From assembly GCA_002483285.1 (NCBI GenBank), contig DLHP01000041.1:213943-277942 (forward strand): DNA of 64,000 bases. Direction: 5' to 3'. Positions 9,087 through 15,866 of this stretch are shown piece after piece. This stretch comes from Flavobacterium sp. UBA7665. GTDB lineage: Bacteria; Bacteroidota; Bacteroidia; Flavobacteriales; Flavobacteriaceae. How positions within the stretch are numbered: the stretch's first letter is position 1; every line of letters begins with the position of its first letter. The translations under genes and the position numbers were made by a program. The notes under the pieces are model-generated. The model had not been told where the DNA came from, made no database searches, and was given only the letters and a program-made list of their open reading frames with translations.

Positions 9087-10079
9087 ATGATTAAAATCGG
9101 CAACATAGAATTACCAGATTTCCCCTTGCTTTTGGCGCCCATGGAAGATGTAAGCGACCCGCCATTTCGCAGGTTGTGCAAAACGCATGGCGCCGATTTG
9201 ATGTTCTCTGAATTCATTTCCTCAGAAGGGCTTATTCGCGATGCGATCAAAAGCCGCATGAAACTCGATATTTTCGACTACGAACGCCCCGTTGGCATCC
9301 AGATTTTTGGCGGCGATGAAGAAGCGATGGCGATGTCATCCAAAATCGTTTCTGCGGTCAATCCCGATTTGATTGATATCAACTTTGGTTGTCCGGTCAA
9401 GAAAGTCGTCTGCAAAGGCGCGGGAGCGGCGGTTTTAAAAGACGTCGATCTTATGGTGCGCCTCACCAAAGCCGTGATCAAAGGAACCAATTTGCCGGTT
9501 ACGGTAAAAACGCGTTTGGGTTGGGATGACAATTCGATCAACATTGATGAGGTAGCCGAAAGGCTGCAGGACATTGGAGTACAAGCATTGTCCATTCACG
9601 GACGTACGCGCGCACAACTCTACAAAGGTGAAGCCGATTGGTCGCATATTGCCCGTGTCAAAAACAACCCACGCATCACGATGCCGATTTTTGGCAATGG
9701 CGATGTGGATTCGGTTGAAAAAGCAGTGTTATACAAAGAACGATATGGCGTAGACGGCATTATGATTGGCCGCGCGGCGATTGGTTATCCGTGGATTTTC
9801 AACGAGATCAAGCACTATGTGAAAACCGGCGAGAAATTGCCCGTGCCCACGATGCACGACCGTATCGACGCCGCCCGAAACCACTTGACCTGGGCCATGG
9901 AATGGAAAGGTGAGTGGACAGGAATTGCCGAAACGCGCCGCCATTACACCAACTACTTCAAAGGGATTTCACACTTCAAGGAATACCGCCAGAAACTCGT
10001 TACGCTAGACAATAAGGAAGATTTGATGAAGGCTTTTGATGAAATTAGTGAAGCTTTTGCGGATTATTCGTTTGTTTGA
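9087..10079 (+). CDS. dusB: tRNA-dihydrouridine synthase DusB
   Basis: This 330-residue FMN-dependent TIM-barrel enzyme reduces uridines in the tRNA D-loop. The family signature LAPMEDVSDPPFRRL is at residues 15-30, the catalytic Cys lies in NFGCPVKK with CKGAGAA shortly after, and GRAAIGYPWIF is the FMN phosphate-binding end. Length and start agree with the family, whose members commonly begin with M-x-KIGNIEL. It appears monocistronic, with its own promoter element directly before the start and a dispersed repeat after the stop. Confidence 0.95.
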   Translation: MIKIGNIELPDFPLLLAPMEDVSDPPFRRLCKTHGADLMFSEFISSEGLIRDAIKSRMKLDIFDYERPVGIQIFGGDEEAMAMSSKIVSAVNPDLIDINFGCPVKKVVCKGAGAAVLKDVDLMVRLTKAVIKGTNLPVTVKTRLGWDDNSINIDEVAERLQDIGVQALSIHGRTRAQLYKGEADWSHIARVKNNPRITMPIFGNGDVDSVEKAVLYKERYGVDGIMIGRAAIGYPWIFNEIKHYVKTGEKLPVPTMHDRIDAARNHLTWAMEWKGEWTGIAETRRHYTNYFKGISHFKEYRQKLVTLDNKEDLMKAFDEISEAFADYSFV

Positions 10080-10080
10080 G

Positions 10081-10101
10081 TTGAAAGTCAAAAGTCGAAA
10101 G
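10081..10101. repeat. Short AAAGTC-type 7-bp repeat after dusB
   Basis: AAAGTCA, AAAGTCG and AAAG follow each other with a 7-bp period. Read on the opposite strand they resemble the GAC(A/T)TTC units upstream of dusB. Confidence 0.5.
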
Positions 10102-10104
10102 CGG

Positions 10105-10213
10105 AACGGTTGCCCGCGTTAGCGATTGAGCGATTGTTTGAGCTCTTTTAATGTAGTGCAACGCAGTTAAAAAGCGAGTGCGAAAGCGCGGGCCGACGGC
10201 AACGCCCATAAAT
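10105..10213 (+). repeat. Dispersed intergenic repeat, copy A
   Basis: This stretch between dusB and the permease gene matches the reverse complement of 39219-39326 over about 105 bp. Shared blocks include CCGCGTTAG, TTGTTTGAGCTCTTT, AAAAGCGAGTGC and ACGGCAACGCC. Within this copy GCCCGCG near the start is complementary to CGCGGGC near the end, so it can fold back on itself. No reading frame is supported. It is probably a REP-like or other non-coding mobile repeat. Confidence 0.75.
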
Positions 10214-10220
10214 CAAAGAA

Positions 10221-11420
10221 TTATTCCAATAACTTTTTCGTCACGCGGCTCGACGCAATCCACGACGCGACAAATCCAAGCAAAGTAATCGTGAAGAAAA
10301 CGACCAGTACGTTTTGGATCGAGAAAACCACCGGATAAGGCAGTGTGGGCGTAATCATCACCAAATTGAATTGTTGCTGCAAAAATACAATGGCCGAACC
10401 AATGGCCAAACCAAAAATCCCACCCAACACACAAACCAAAGTGCCTTGCAAAAGAAAAATGCGTCGCAAGTCTTTGACTTCTGAACCAAAGTTATACAAG
10501 GTTTTGAGGTTGGCTTGCTTGTCTATAATCACCATGAAAATCGAGCCCGAAAACGCAAATAAAATGAGGATGATGACCAGCGTAAAAATGAGGTAAATCG
10601 CAACATTTTCTGTGTTGAGCATCTTGTACAGACTGTCGTTGAGTTGCGCGCGGTTTTTAACCGTGACCTTGTTGTTGAAGATGCTTTGGAGTTGCGAGAC
10701 TACTGCGGCTTCATCGGCGCCGGGATTTAGTTTGCACTCGATGCCCGATATTTGGTTGAGTTTGAATTCGAGTAAAGCTTGGGTGAGAACGAGGTCGGCG
10801 AAAACGTATTTGGAATCGAGTTCTTCGCTCACGGCGTAAATCCCAACGGGTGCGATCTTGAATTTATTGAACGCTTCTTCGGGCGTCTCAATCGTGCCTT
10901 TTCCGGGACGCGGGACAAAAACCTCAAACGGATTGTTCATGTCAAACAAGCCGAGTGACAAGTGCTGTGCGATGCCGTAACCCACAACCACTTGCGTAGT
11001 ATGCGGTTCCAGCCATTGGCCGTTGAAAATGATTTTGTTGACATCGTTGACCTTACTAAAAAGCGAGTCGACGCCTTTGAGATAAGTGACTTCTTCTTTG
11101 CCGTTGAATAGAAAAAGCACACGTTCCTCGATGATTTTGCTCGAAGCGGCGATGCCTTCTATTTTTTTGATTTGCGCATCCTGTTCTGGCGTGACGAAAA
11201 ATGATTTGCCGAGTGTGGCTGTGATTTTGAGGTCGGGATCGAAGTTGTTGCTAAATGAAAGGCTAAATTCACGCAGTCCGCTAAAGACCGACAATACGAC
11301 AAACAAAGCCATCGCGCCCACGGTAATCCCAATCGCAGCGATGCGGTTGATGATGTTGATTGCGCTGTTTTTGCTCGCGCTGCGCAGGTAACGTTTGGCT
11401 ATGTAAAGCGGGAAATTCAC
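10221..11420 (-). CDS. LolC/LolE-type ABC transporter permease (FtsX/MacB family)
   Basis: This 399-residue inner-membrane protein has one N-terminal helix (about residues 22-48), a long periplasmic MacB-like core, and three C-terminal helices of the FtsX domain. The opening (FPLYIAKRYL followed by INIINRIAAIGI) is typical of lipoprotein-releasing permeases, which extract outer-membrane lipoproteins for delivery to LolA. The start is a GTG directly after the rbfA stop, so the two genes are cotranscribed. No LolD-like ATPase is encoded beside it, so the ATPase partner must lie elsewhere. Confidence 0.85.
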   Translation of the reverse strand: MNFPLYIAKRYLRSASKNSAINIINRIAAIGITVGAMALFVVLSVFSGLREFSLSFSNNFDPDLKITATLGKSFFVTPEQDAQIKKIEGIAASSKIIEERVLFLFNGKEEVTYLKGVDSLFSKVNDVNKIIFNGQWLEPHTTQVVVGYGIAQHLSLGLFDMNNPFEVFVPRPGKGTIETPEEAFNKFKIAPVGIYAVSEELDSKYVFADLVLTQALLEFKLNQISGIECKLNPGADEAAVVSQLQSIFNNKVTVKNRAQLNDSLYKMLNTENVAIYLIFTLVIILILFAFSGSIFMVIIDKQANLKTLYNFGSEVKDLRRIFLLQGTLVCVLGGIFGLAIGSAIVFLQQQFNLVMITPTLPYPVVFSIQNVLVVFFTITLLGFVASWIASSRVTKKLLE

Positions 11421-11813
11421 TTACGATTTTCTGCGTTTTTCGAGGAGTTCGCGGTTCACGATTGGGTTTTCTTTCCCGGCAAGCGCCTTGTCTATTTTTT
11501 CAATGTAGTCTAGCGAATCGTCTATAAAAAACACCAAATTGGGCACCTTGCGCAATTGAAGTTTGACGCGCTGGGCCAAATCGTGTTTGATTAAAGGTGC
11601 GTTGGTTTTGATGGCCGCAAGGGTTTCTGCCGCTTTTTCTTGTGGGAAGATGCTTAAGTGTACGGTGGCAATTGATAAATCGGAAGTCACCACGACTTTC
11701 GAAACCGAAATCACAAGATTTGATATACCGTTTTTGCGGACTTCGCCTTGTAAAATATCCACAAGGTCTTTTTGGATTACACCGCCTATTTTTTTCTGTC
11801 TGTTCGTTTCCAT
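11421..11813 (-). CDS. rbfA: Ribosome-binding factor A
   Basis: This 130-residue KH-like protein helps mature the 5' end of 16S rRNA in the 30S subunit. The opening METNRQKKIGGVIQKDL and the central VSKVVVTSDLSIATVHLS segment are family hallmarks, and the length is normal. It is the first gene of a minus-strand pair with the permease. A TATCTTTG element at 11818-11825 ends four bases before its ATG. Confidence 0.93.
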   Translation of the reverse strand: METNRQKKIGGVIQKDLVDILQGEVRKNGISNLVISVSKVVVTSDLSIATVHLSIFPQEKAAETLAAIKTNAPLIKHDLAQRVKLQLRKVPNLVFFIDDSLDYIEKIDKALAGKENPIVNRELLEKRRKS

Positions 11814-11817
11814 GGGG

Positions 11818-11825
11818 CAAAGATA
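11818..11825 (-). promoter_or_regulatory. -7 promoter element for rbfA
   Basis: On the minus strand this reads TATCTTTG, then CCCC, then the rbfA ATG. The spacing is the same as at dusB (TAATTTTG, CCCC, ATG), which suggests leaderless transcription. Confidence 0.5.
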
Positions 11826-11833
11826 GGGAAAGT

Positions 11834-11911
11834 GCCTGAGTTACGGAGTGCCTGAGTGCCTGAGTTTTTTTGAAAGTGCCTGAGTGCCTGAGTTGCGGAG
11901 TTCCTGAGTTT
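11834..11911. repeat. gtgcctgagt repeat array between rbfA and mce
   Basis: Five GTGCCTGAGT units plus one variant occur here, some overlapping by two bases and some separated by short spacers such as TACGGA. A matching array in opposite orientation lies at 12060-12096. Confidence 0.8.
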
Positions 11912-11943
11912 TTTTTTGAAGCTAATCCTGCTTTGCGCTGTAT

Positions 11944-11973
11944 CTTTTCTGCGCTGGCAGCAGCGCAAAAAAG
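11944..11973. other. Strong hairpin in the rbfA-mce spacer
   Basis: TGCGCTG and CAGCGCA pair perfectly around a GCAG loop, and flanking T and A runs can extend the stem to about 12-13 bp. It sits between the two inverted repeat arrays. On neither strand does a clean T-tract make it an obvious terminator. Confidence 0.55.
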
Positions 11974-12006
11974 GATGCCGCTACAATCAGGGCTAGGGCA
12001 AATGTG

Positions 12007-12014
12007 TATATTTG
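12007..12014 (+). promoter_or_regulatory. -7 promoter element for the epimerase gene
   Basis: TATATTTG matches TAnnTTTG and lies 81 bases before the epimerase start. The leader would include the actcaggcac array. No clear -33 TTG is present. Confidence 0.4.
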
Positions 12015-12059
12015 AATTTTCAAAGCTAAATTTAACCACAGAGTTTCCTCAAGCCACTT

Positions 12060-12096
12060 TTTCAGGCACTCAGGCACTCCTAAACTCAGGCACTCA
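12060..12096. repeat. actcaggcac repeat array before mce
   Basis: Three copies of the CAGGCACTC unit, the reverse complement of the array at 11834-11911, run up to the ATG of the next gene. A transcript through both arrays could pair them. Confidence 0.75.
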
Positions 12097-12497
12097 TGAA
12101 AAAAATAGAACACATCGGTATTGCCGTAAACAATCTACAAGAATCCAACGCGCTCTTTGAAAAACTCTTTGGCGCGCCGGCTTATAAAGAAGAAGAAGTG
12201 GCCAGCGAAGGCGTGAAAACTTCGTTTTTTAGGAATGGCCCGAATAAAATTGAGTTGCTCGAAGCGACGAATCCCGACAGCCCGATCGCAAAATTCCTAG
12301 AGAAAAAAGGCGAAGGAATCCATCATATCGCTTTTGATGTGGAAGATATCGTAGCCGAAATTGCCAGATTGAAAGCCGAAGGGTTTACCGTGCTCAACGA
12401 AATTCCCAAAAAAGGCGCCGACAATAAACTCGTGGCTTTTTTGCATCCCAAAACTACAAACGGGGTTTTGATTGAACTTTGCCAGGAGATTTCGTGA
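12096..12497 (+). CDS. mce: Methylmalonyl-CoA epimerase
   Basis: This 133-residue VOC/glyoxalase-fold enzyme interconverts (R)- and (S)-methylmalonyl-CoA, linking propionyl-CoA and succinyl-CoA metabolism. Metal-ligand regions are visible: EHIGIAV at the N-terminus, GIHHIAFDVED in the middle and GVLIELCQ at the C-terminus. The length is normal. The gene stands alone and its start lies directly after a short repeat array. Confidence 0.92.
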   Translation: MKKIEHIGIAVNNLQESNALFEKLFGAPAYKEEEVASEGVKTSFFRNGPNKIELLEATNPDSPIAKFLEKKGEGIHHIAFDVEDIVAEIARLKAEGFTVLNEIPKKGADNKLVAFLHPKTTNGVLIELCQEIS

Positions 12498-12574
12498 GTT
12501 TTTATGCCTTACTTTTTTGGCCTATGCTAATCGACAACCAAACGCATTTCGTCGGCTAAAAATCCTATAAACAT

Positions 12575-12605
12575 TTGGAACCAAGCAAAAATAGTGGTAA
12601 TATTG
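12575..12605 (+). promoter_or_regulatory. Promoter of tRNA(CAU)
   Basis: TTG at 12575-12577 and TAATATTG at 12598-12605 are separated by 20 bases. This fits the Bacteroidota TTG / TAnnTTTG promoter with one mismatch. The tRNA begins 13 bases later. Confidence 0.55.
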
Positions 12606-12618
12606 CAACCTTGTAAAA

Positions 12619-12692
12619 GGTCCTATAGCTCATTCGGTTAGAGCAACTGACTCATAATCAGTAGGTGCTTGGTTCGATTCCAAGTGGGACCA
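12619..12692 (+). tRNA. tRNA with CAU anticodon, probably Ile2
   Basis: The cloverleaf is complete over 74 nt: acceptor GGTCCTA/TGGGACC, D-arm GCTC/GAGC, anticodon stem ACTGA/TCAGT around loop CTCATAA, and T-arm CTTGG/CCAAG with TTCGATT. CCA is not encoded. The anticodon CAU could mean elongator Met or lysidine-modified Ile. Pairs C4-G69 and C5-G68 match those that the lysidine synthase TilS prefers in tRNA-Ile2, whereas E. coli elongator tRNA-Met has A-U pairs there, so I favour Ile2. Confidence 0.9.
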
Positions 12693-12698
12693 CGAGGA

Positions 12699-12732
12699 AG
12701 GCTTTCTGATTCAAATGAAAGTCTTTTTTTTT
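12699..12732 (+). terminator. Terminator after tRNA(CAU)
   Basis: AGGCTTTC and GAAAGTCT pair (one G-T) around a 10-nt loop and are followed by a run of T. Confidence 0.8.
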
Positions 12733-12839
12733 CAGGGAATAACAAGAAACAGCAGCTTGTCAGTTCTTTAGAATAAAACTAAAGTGCTATATTTTACGTT
12801 AATATAATGCGCAACGGTTTTTTTTTTGAATACAAATTG

Positions 12840-12847
12840 TATTTTTG
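12840..12847 (+). promoter_or_regulatory. -7 promoter element for the PID-tail protein
   Basis: TATTTTTG matches TAnnTTTG and lies 79 bases before the ATG at 12927, so the mRNA would have an AT-rich leader of about 70 nt. The rest of 12733-12926 is AT-rich and shows nothing else I can name. Confidence 0.4.
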
Positions 12848-12926
12848 CGTTCGTTTGGAAGAAAATTTATAATTATAAAAACAAAAAAACTTTGCCAAGA
12901 AGATTTTTTATTTATTTTTACACCCT

Positions 12927-13142
12927 ATGAAAATTGTCCCGAATAAAATTTTAATCCTGTTAGCCGTTTTGGGCACTAGCTTTTCGGCTTTTGCAGGACC
13001 GGGCAATGGGCCGCCGCAACCGGGGCTTCCGCCTCCAGGACTTCCAATAGACAACGGTGTCATCGCCTTAATGATGGTGGCTGTGGTTTTTGGGATCTAC
13101 AAGATATACCAATTCAAACTTCATAAAAAAACTCCGGCTTAA
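12927..13142 (+). CDS. Small exported PID-CTERM-like protein
   Basis: The protein has 71 residues: a signal peptide ending near FAGPG (residues 1-24), a proline-glycine-rich linker, then PIDNG, a hydrophobic helix (about residues 44-60) and a basic tail with several Lys. This proline, P-I-D, helix, basic-tail arrangement is that of PID-CTERM sorting tails in Flavobacteriaceae, thought to be processed by an exosortase-like system. Here almost the whole mature protein is the tail. A bidirectional terminator overlaps the stop. The role is unknown. Confidence 0.6.
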   Translation: MKIVPNKILILLAVLGTSFSAFAGPGNGPPQPGLPPPGLPIDNGVIALMMVAVVFGIYKIYQFKLHKKTPA

Positions 13143-13160
13143 CACCGGAGTTTTTCTTTT
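13131..13160. terminator. Bidirectional terminator between the PID protein and ribE
   Basis: ACTCCGG at 13131-13137 and CCGGAGT at 13145-13151 pair around a 7-nt loop that contains the stop codon. A T-run follows on both strands, so it can serve both convergent genes. Confidence 0.85.
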
Positions 13161-13174
13161 TTATCCCTTTTCGA

Positions 13175-13765
13175 TTAGCCTTTAAGCGCGTACAATCGGC
13201 TCACGTATTTGCCAATGACGTCGAATTCCAGGTTGATTTTGCTGCCCACTTTAAAGGCATTGAAGTTGGTGTGCTCAAAAGTATATGGGATAATAGCTAC
13301 GCTGAATTCGTCTTTTTTTGAATTGACTACGGTTAAACTCACGCCGTTTACGGTAATGGAGCCTTTCTCAATAGTCATGTTGTTCAAACCAGAATCATAG
13401 CCGAAGGTGAAATACCAACTGCCATTGGCTTCGTATATCGCTTTACAGGTTCCGGTTTGGTCTACATGGCCTTGCACAATGTGTCCGTCTAGTCGGTCGC
13501 CGAGTTTCATGGCGCGTTCCAGATTTACAGTGTCGCCGGTTTGCCAATCGCCGATGTTGGTTTTTTCTACGGTTTCACGGATGGCAGTGACGGTATAAGT
13601 GTCGCCATCGATGGCAACAACAGTGAGGCAGATGCCATTGTGTGAAACGCTTTGGTCAATTTTGAGTTCATGGGTGAGCGATGATGCCACCGTAACCTGC
13701 AGATTATCGGCCTCTTTTTTTATTTGGGCGATCGTGCCAAGTGTTTCTATAATTCCTGTAAACAT
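13175..13765 (-). CDS. ribE: Riboflavin synthase (alpha chain)
   Basis: This 196-residue enzyme dismutates two 6,7-dimethyl-8-ribityllumazine molecules to give riboflavin. The N-terminus MFTGIIETLG is the family hallmark, and the two lumazine-binding repeats are visible (SHNGICLTVV, then VNGVSLTVV). The frame is open further upstream to 14014, but that part overlaps the divergent pdxA gene, so I take the start at 13765. It is divergent from pdxA; no FMN riboswitch is visible in the 58-bp spacer. Confidence 0.94.
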   Translation of the reverse strand: MFTGIIETLGTIAQIKKEADNLQVTVASSLTHELKIDQSVSHNGICLTVVAIDGDTYTVTAIRETVEKTNIGDWQTGDTVNLERAMKLGDRLDGHIVQGHVDQTGTCKAIYEANGSWYFTFGYDSGLNNMTIEKGSITVNGVSLTVVNSKKDEFSVAIIPYTFEHTNFNAFKVGSKINLEFDVIGKYVSRLYALKG

Positions 13766-13779
13766 TGTGTTTATTTTAC

Positions 13780-13787
13780 TAAATTTG
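13780..13787 (+). promoter_or_regulatory. -7 promoter element for pdxA
   Basis: TAAATTTG matches TAnnTTTG and lies 36 bases before the pdxA start, within the short divergent spacer with ribE. Confidence 0.45.
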
Positions 13788-13823
13788 CCCGTCAAAATTA
13801 GCAATAAATAACCAGTAGTCAGG

Positions 13824-14882
13824 ATGAAAAGAGCAGAAAATATTATCGTTGGGATATCCATCGGAGATTTGAACGGTATTGGAAGCGAAGTGGTACTCAA
13901 AACCTTTGAGGACGCGCGAATGCTTGAATTGTGTACGCCGGTTATTTTTGCCAATGTTAAGATTTTGTCTTTTGTAAAGAAGACTTTTGAATCGACCTCG
14001 ATGCTGCATGGCATTGATCATCTGGACCAAATTGTTCCCGGAAAATTAAATGTGTATAATGTCTGGAAGGAAAGTGTCGATATTAATTTCGGTGTCAATG
14101 ACGACGCTGTCGGGACTTACGCGATCAAATCCTTTACCGCAGCCACACAAGCCTTAAAAGACGGTATTGTGGATGTGTTGGTCACGGCTCCAATTAATAA
14201 GTACAACATTCAGTCGGAGGATTTCAAATTTCCCGGGCATACCGATTATCTCGACCAGGAACTAGAGGGCGATGCGCTGATGCTTATGGTTCAGGACAAT
14301 TTGCGTGTGGGATTATTGACCGACCATATTCCGGTGAACGAAGTTGCGAACCATTTGACCGCGGCGCTGATCAATAAGAAAATCGAGACCATCAAGAAGA
14401 CGTTGGTTCAGGATTTCGGCATCAACAAACCCAAGATTGCCGTTTTAGGGCTTAATCCGCATAGTGGCGACAACGGTGTGATTGGAAAAGAAGAACAGGA
14501 AATCATCAAGCCTGCGATCAAAAACCTGTTCGATAAAGGAACGATGGTTTTCGGGCCGTTTTCTGCCGACGGTTTTTTTGGCAGCAACCAATATGAGAAG
14601 TACGACGCCATCGTGGCTACGTATCACGACCAGGGATTGATTCCGTTTAAGACTTTGTCTTTTGGGAAGGGCGTAAATTATACGGCGGGACTCAGTAAAA
14701 TCAGAACGTCTCCCGACCACGGCACTGCTTACGATATTGCAGGGAAAGGTATTGCCGATTACAATTCTTTTAAGGAGGCGGTTTACCTCGCGATTGACAT
14801 ATTCCACTCGCGCCACCAGCATCAGGAAATCAGCATCAATCCCATGAGAATCAGGGAAAAACAAGAAGAGAAAAAATATTAG
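13824..14882 (+). CDS. pdxA: 4-hydroxythreonine-4-phosphate dehydrogenase
   Basis: This 352-residue NAD-dependent, zinc-requiring enzyme of the DXP-dependent pyridoxal phosphate pathway oxidises and decarboxylates 4-phosphohydroxy-L-threonine. The start is followed by the family segment VGISIGDLNGIGSEV. The metal-site histidines lie in PGHTDYL, in the VATYHDQGLIPFK block, and in RTSPDHGTAYDIAG near the end. Length is slightly above the usual 330 because of a Lys/Glu-rich tail. It is divergent from ribE and precedes DUF177-rpmF. Confidence 0.95.
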   Translation: MKRAENIIVGISIGDLNGIGSEVVLKTFEDARMLELCTPVIFANVKILSFVKKTFESTSMLHGIDHLDQIVPGKLNVYNVWKESVDINFGVNDDAVGTYAIKSFTAATQALKDGIVDVLVTAPINKYNIQSEDFKFPGHTDYLDQELEGDALMLMVQDNLRVGLLTDHIPVNEVANHLTAALINKKIETIKKTLVQDFGINKPKIAVLGLNPHSGDNGVIGKEEQEIIKPAIKNLFDKGTMVFGPFSADGFFGSNQYEKYDAIVATYHDQGLIPFKTLSFGKGVNYTAGLSKIRTSPDHGTAYDIAGKGIADYNSFKEAVYLAIDIFHSRHQHQEISINPMRIREKQEEKKY

Positions 14883-14904
14883 ATAAAAAATACAACCAAG
14901 GCTT

Positions 14905-14932
14905 TTGATTGTATAATAAATTTATATCTTTG
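14905..14932 (+). promoter_or_regulatory. Promoter of the DUF177-rpmF operon
   Basis: TTG at 14905-14907, a 17-base spacer and TATCTTTG at 14925-14932 give a full match to the Bacteroidota TTG / TAnnTTTG promoter. The DUF177 start lies 20 bases downstream. Confidence 0.65.
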
Positions 14933-14952
14933 CACGCTCAAATTGTTGTGGC

Positions 14953-15492
14953 ATGAAAGTAACGAATGAGTTTTTAATTCCTTTCATAGGGTTAAAATTG
15001 GGGAAGCATCAGTTTGAATACCAAATCAATGAAACGTTCTTTGGTGCATTTGATTTTGAGGATTTCGAAAAAGCCGACATTAAAGTCAATGTCACTTTAG
15101 AGAAGAAAAGCACCATGCTCGAGCTGGCTTTCAAACACGCAGGAACCGTAAATGTCCCTTGTGATTTGACCGGCGAAATGTTTGACCTTCCGATAAAAGG
15201 AAAAATCAAACTCGTGGTTCAATTTGGAGAGGAGTTCAACAATGACAATGAAGAATTGCTGATTCTGCCGCATGGCGAACATCAAATCGATATCAAACAA
15301 TATGTGTATGAGATGATTGTACTTTCGGTACCGCTCAAGAAAACACATCCGGGAATCAAAGACGGCACTTTACAGTCTGCAGCGCTTGATAAACTCAAGC
15401 AATTGGAGGTAAAAGAGCACAAAGAAGTAAAACAAGAAGAAGATACGGACCCGCGTTGGGACCAATTAAAGAAACTATTAACGGATAAATAA
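14953..15492 (+). CDS. DUF177 (YceD-type) protein
   Basis: This 179-residue protein belongs to the DUF177/YceD family, found directly upstream of rpmF in many bacteria; plant and bacterial homologues are linked to 23S rRNA accumulation. The central segment with CDLTGEMFDLPIKG followed by a long acidic stretch fits the family, though one of the usual cysteines is missing. The next gene, rpmF, starts 9 bases after its stop. A strong promoter precedes it. Confidence 0.85.
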   Translation: MKVTNEFLIPFIGLKLGKHQFEYQINETFFGAFDFEDFEKADIKVNVTLEKKSTMLELAFKHAGTVNVPCDLTGEMFDLPIKGKIKLVVQFGEEFNNDNEELLILPHGEHQIDIKQYVYEMIVLSVPLKKTHPGIKDGTLQSAALDKLKQLEVKEHKEVKQEEDTDPRWDQLKKLLTDK

Positions 15493-15501
15493 TATAGTAA
15501 A

Positions 15502-15699
15502 ATGGCACATCCTAAGAGAAAAATCTCCAAAACGAGAAGAGATAAGAGAAGAACGCACTACAAAGCGACAGTAGCAACCATCGCTACCTGTCCTGTAACT
15601 GGAGAAGCGCATTTGTACCACAGGGCTTACTGGCATGAAGGTAAAATGTATTACAGAGGACAAGTGGTTATTGACAAATCACCAGTAGCTCTTGCTTAA
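15502..15699 (+). CDS. rpmF: 50S ribosomal protein L32
   Basis: This 65-residue protein starts MAHPKRKISKTRRDKRR, the standard L32 opening, and keeps CPVTGEAH. The zinc-binding second cysteine pair of some L32 proteins is absent. It is cotranscribed with DUF177 and ends in a terminator. Confidence 0.97.
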   Translation: MAHPKRKISKTRRDKRRTHYKATVATIATCPVTGEAHLYHRAYWHEGKMYYRGQVVIDKSPVALA

Positions 15700-15722
15700 T
15701 ACTTTACGATAAACAAAATTGA

Positions 15723-15750
15723 AACTCTCACCCTAGTGGGAGTTTTTTGT
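15723..15750 (+). terminator. Terminator after rpmF
   Basis: AACTCTCAC and GTGGGAGTT pair (one T-G) around a short loop and are followed by TTTTT. Confidence 0.75.
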
Positions 15751-15779
15751 TATTTGTATTTTTTGAGCCAAATAAGGCG

Positions 15780-15810
15780 TTCTAAACAAATTTGGTTTAG
15801 AATTTTTTTG
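15780..15810. promoter_or_regulatory. Palindrome upstream of fabH (operator or second terminator)
   Basis: TTCTAAAC at 15780-15787 and GTTTAGAA at 15795-15802 form a perfect inverted repeat around AAATTTG, followed by a T-run. It could be a second terminator or a regulator site for the fatty-acid genes that follow. Confidence 0.5.
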
Positions 15811-15866
15811 TAATTTCCACCTCTTTAATCAAACCTTCGCGGTTGATCTAGAAAATATAGAAACCT

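Noticed and set aside
12619..12692. tRNA(CAU) as elongator tRNA-Met
   Set aside because: C4-G69 and C5-G68 fit tRNA-Ile2 better, though the anticodon alone cannot decide, so the doubt is stated in the feature.
13766..13823. FMN riboswitch before ribE
   Set aside because: The 58-bp spacer is too short for an FMN aptamer and none of its conserved blocks is visible.
13766..14014. Longer N-terminus of riboflavin synthase
   Set aside because: The extension lies inside pdxA on the opposite strand, and MFTGIIETLG at 13765 is the family start.
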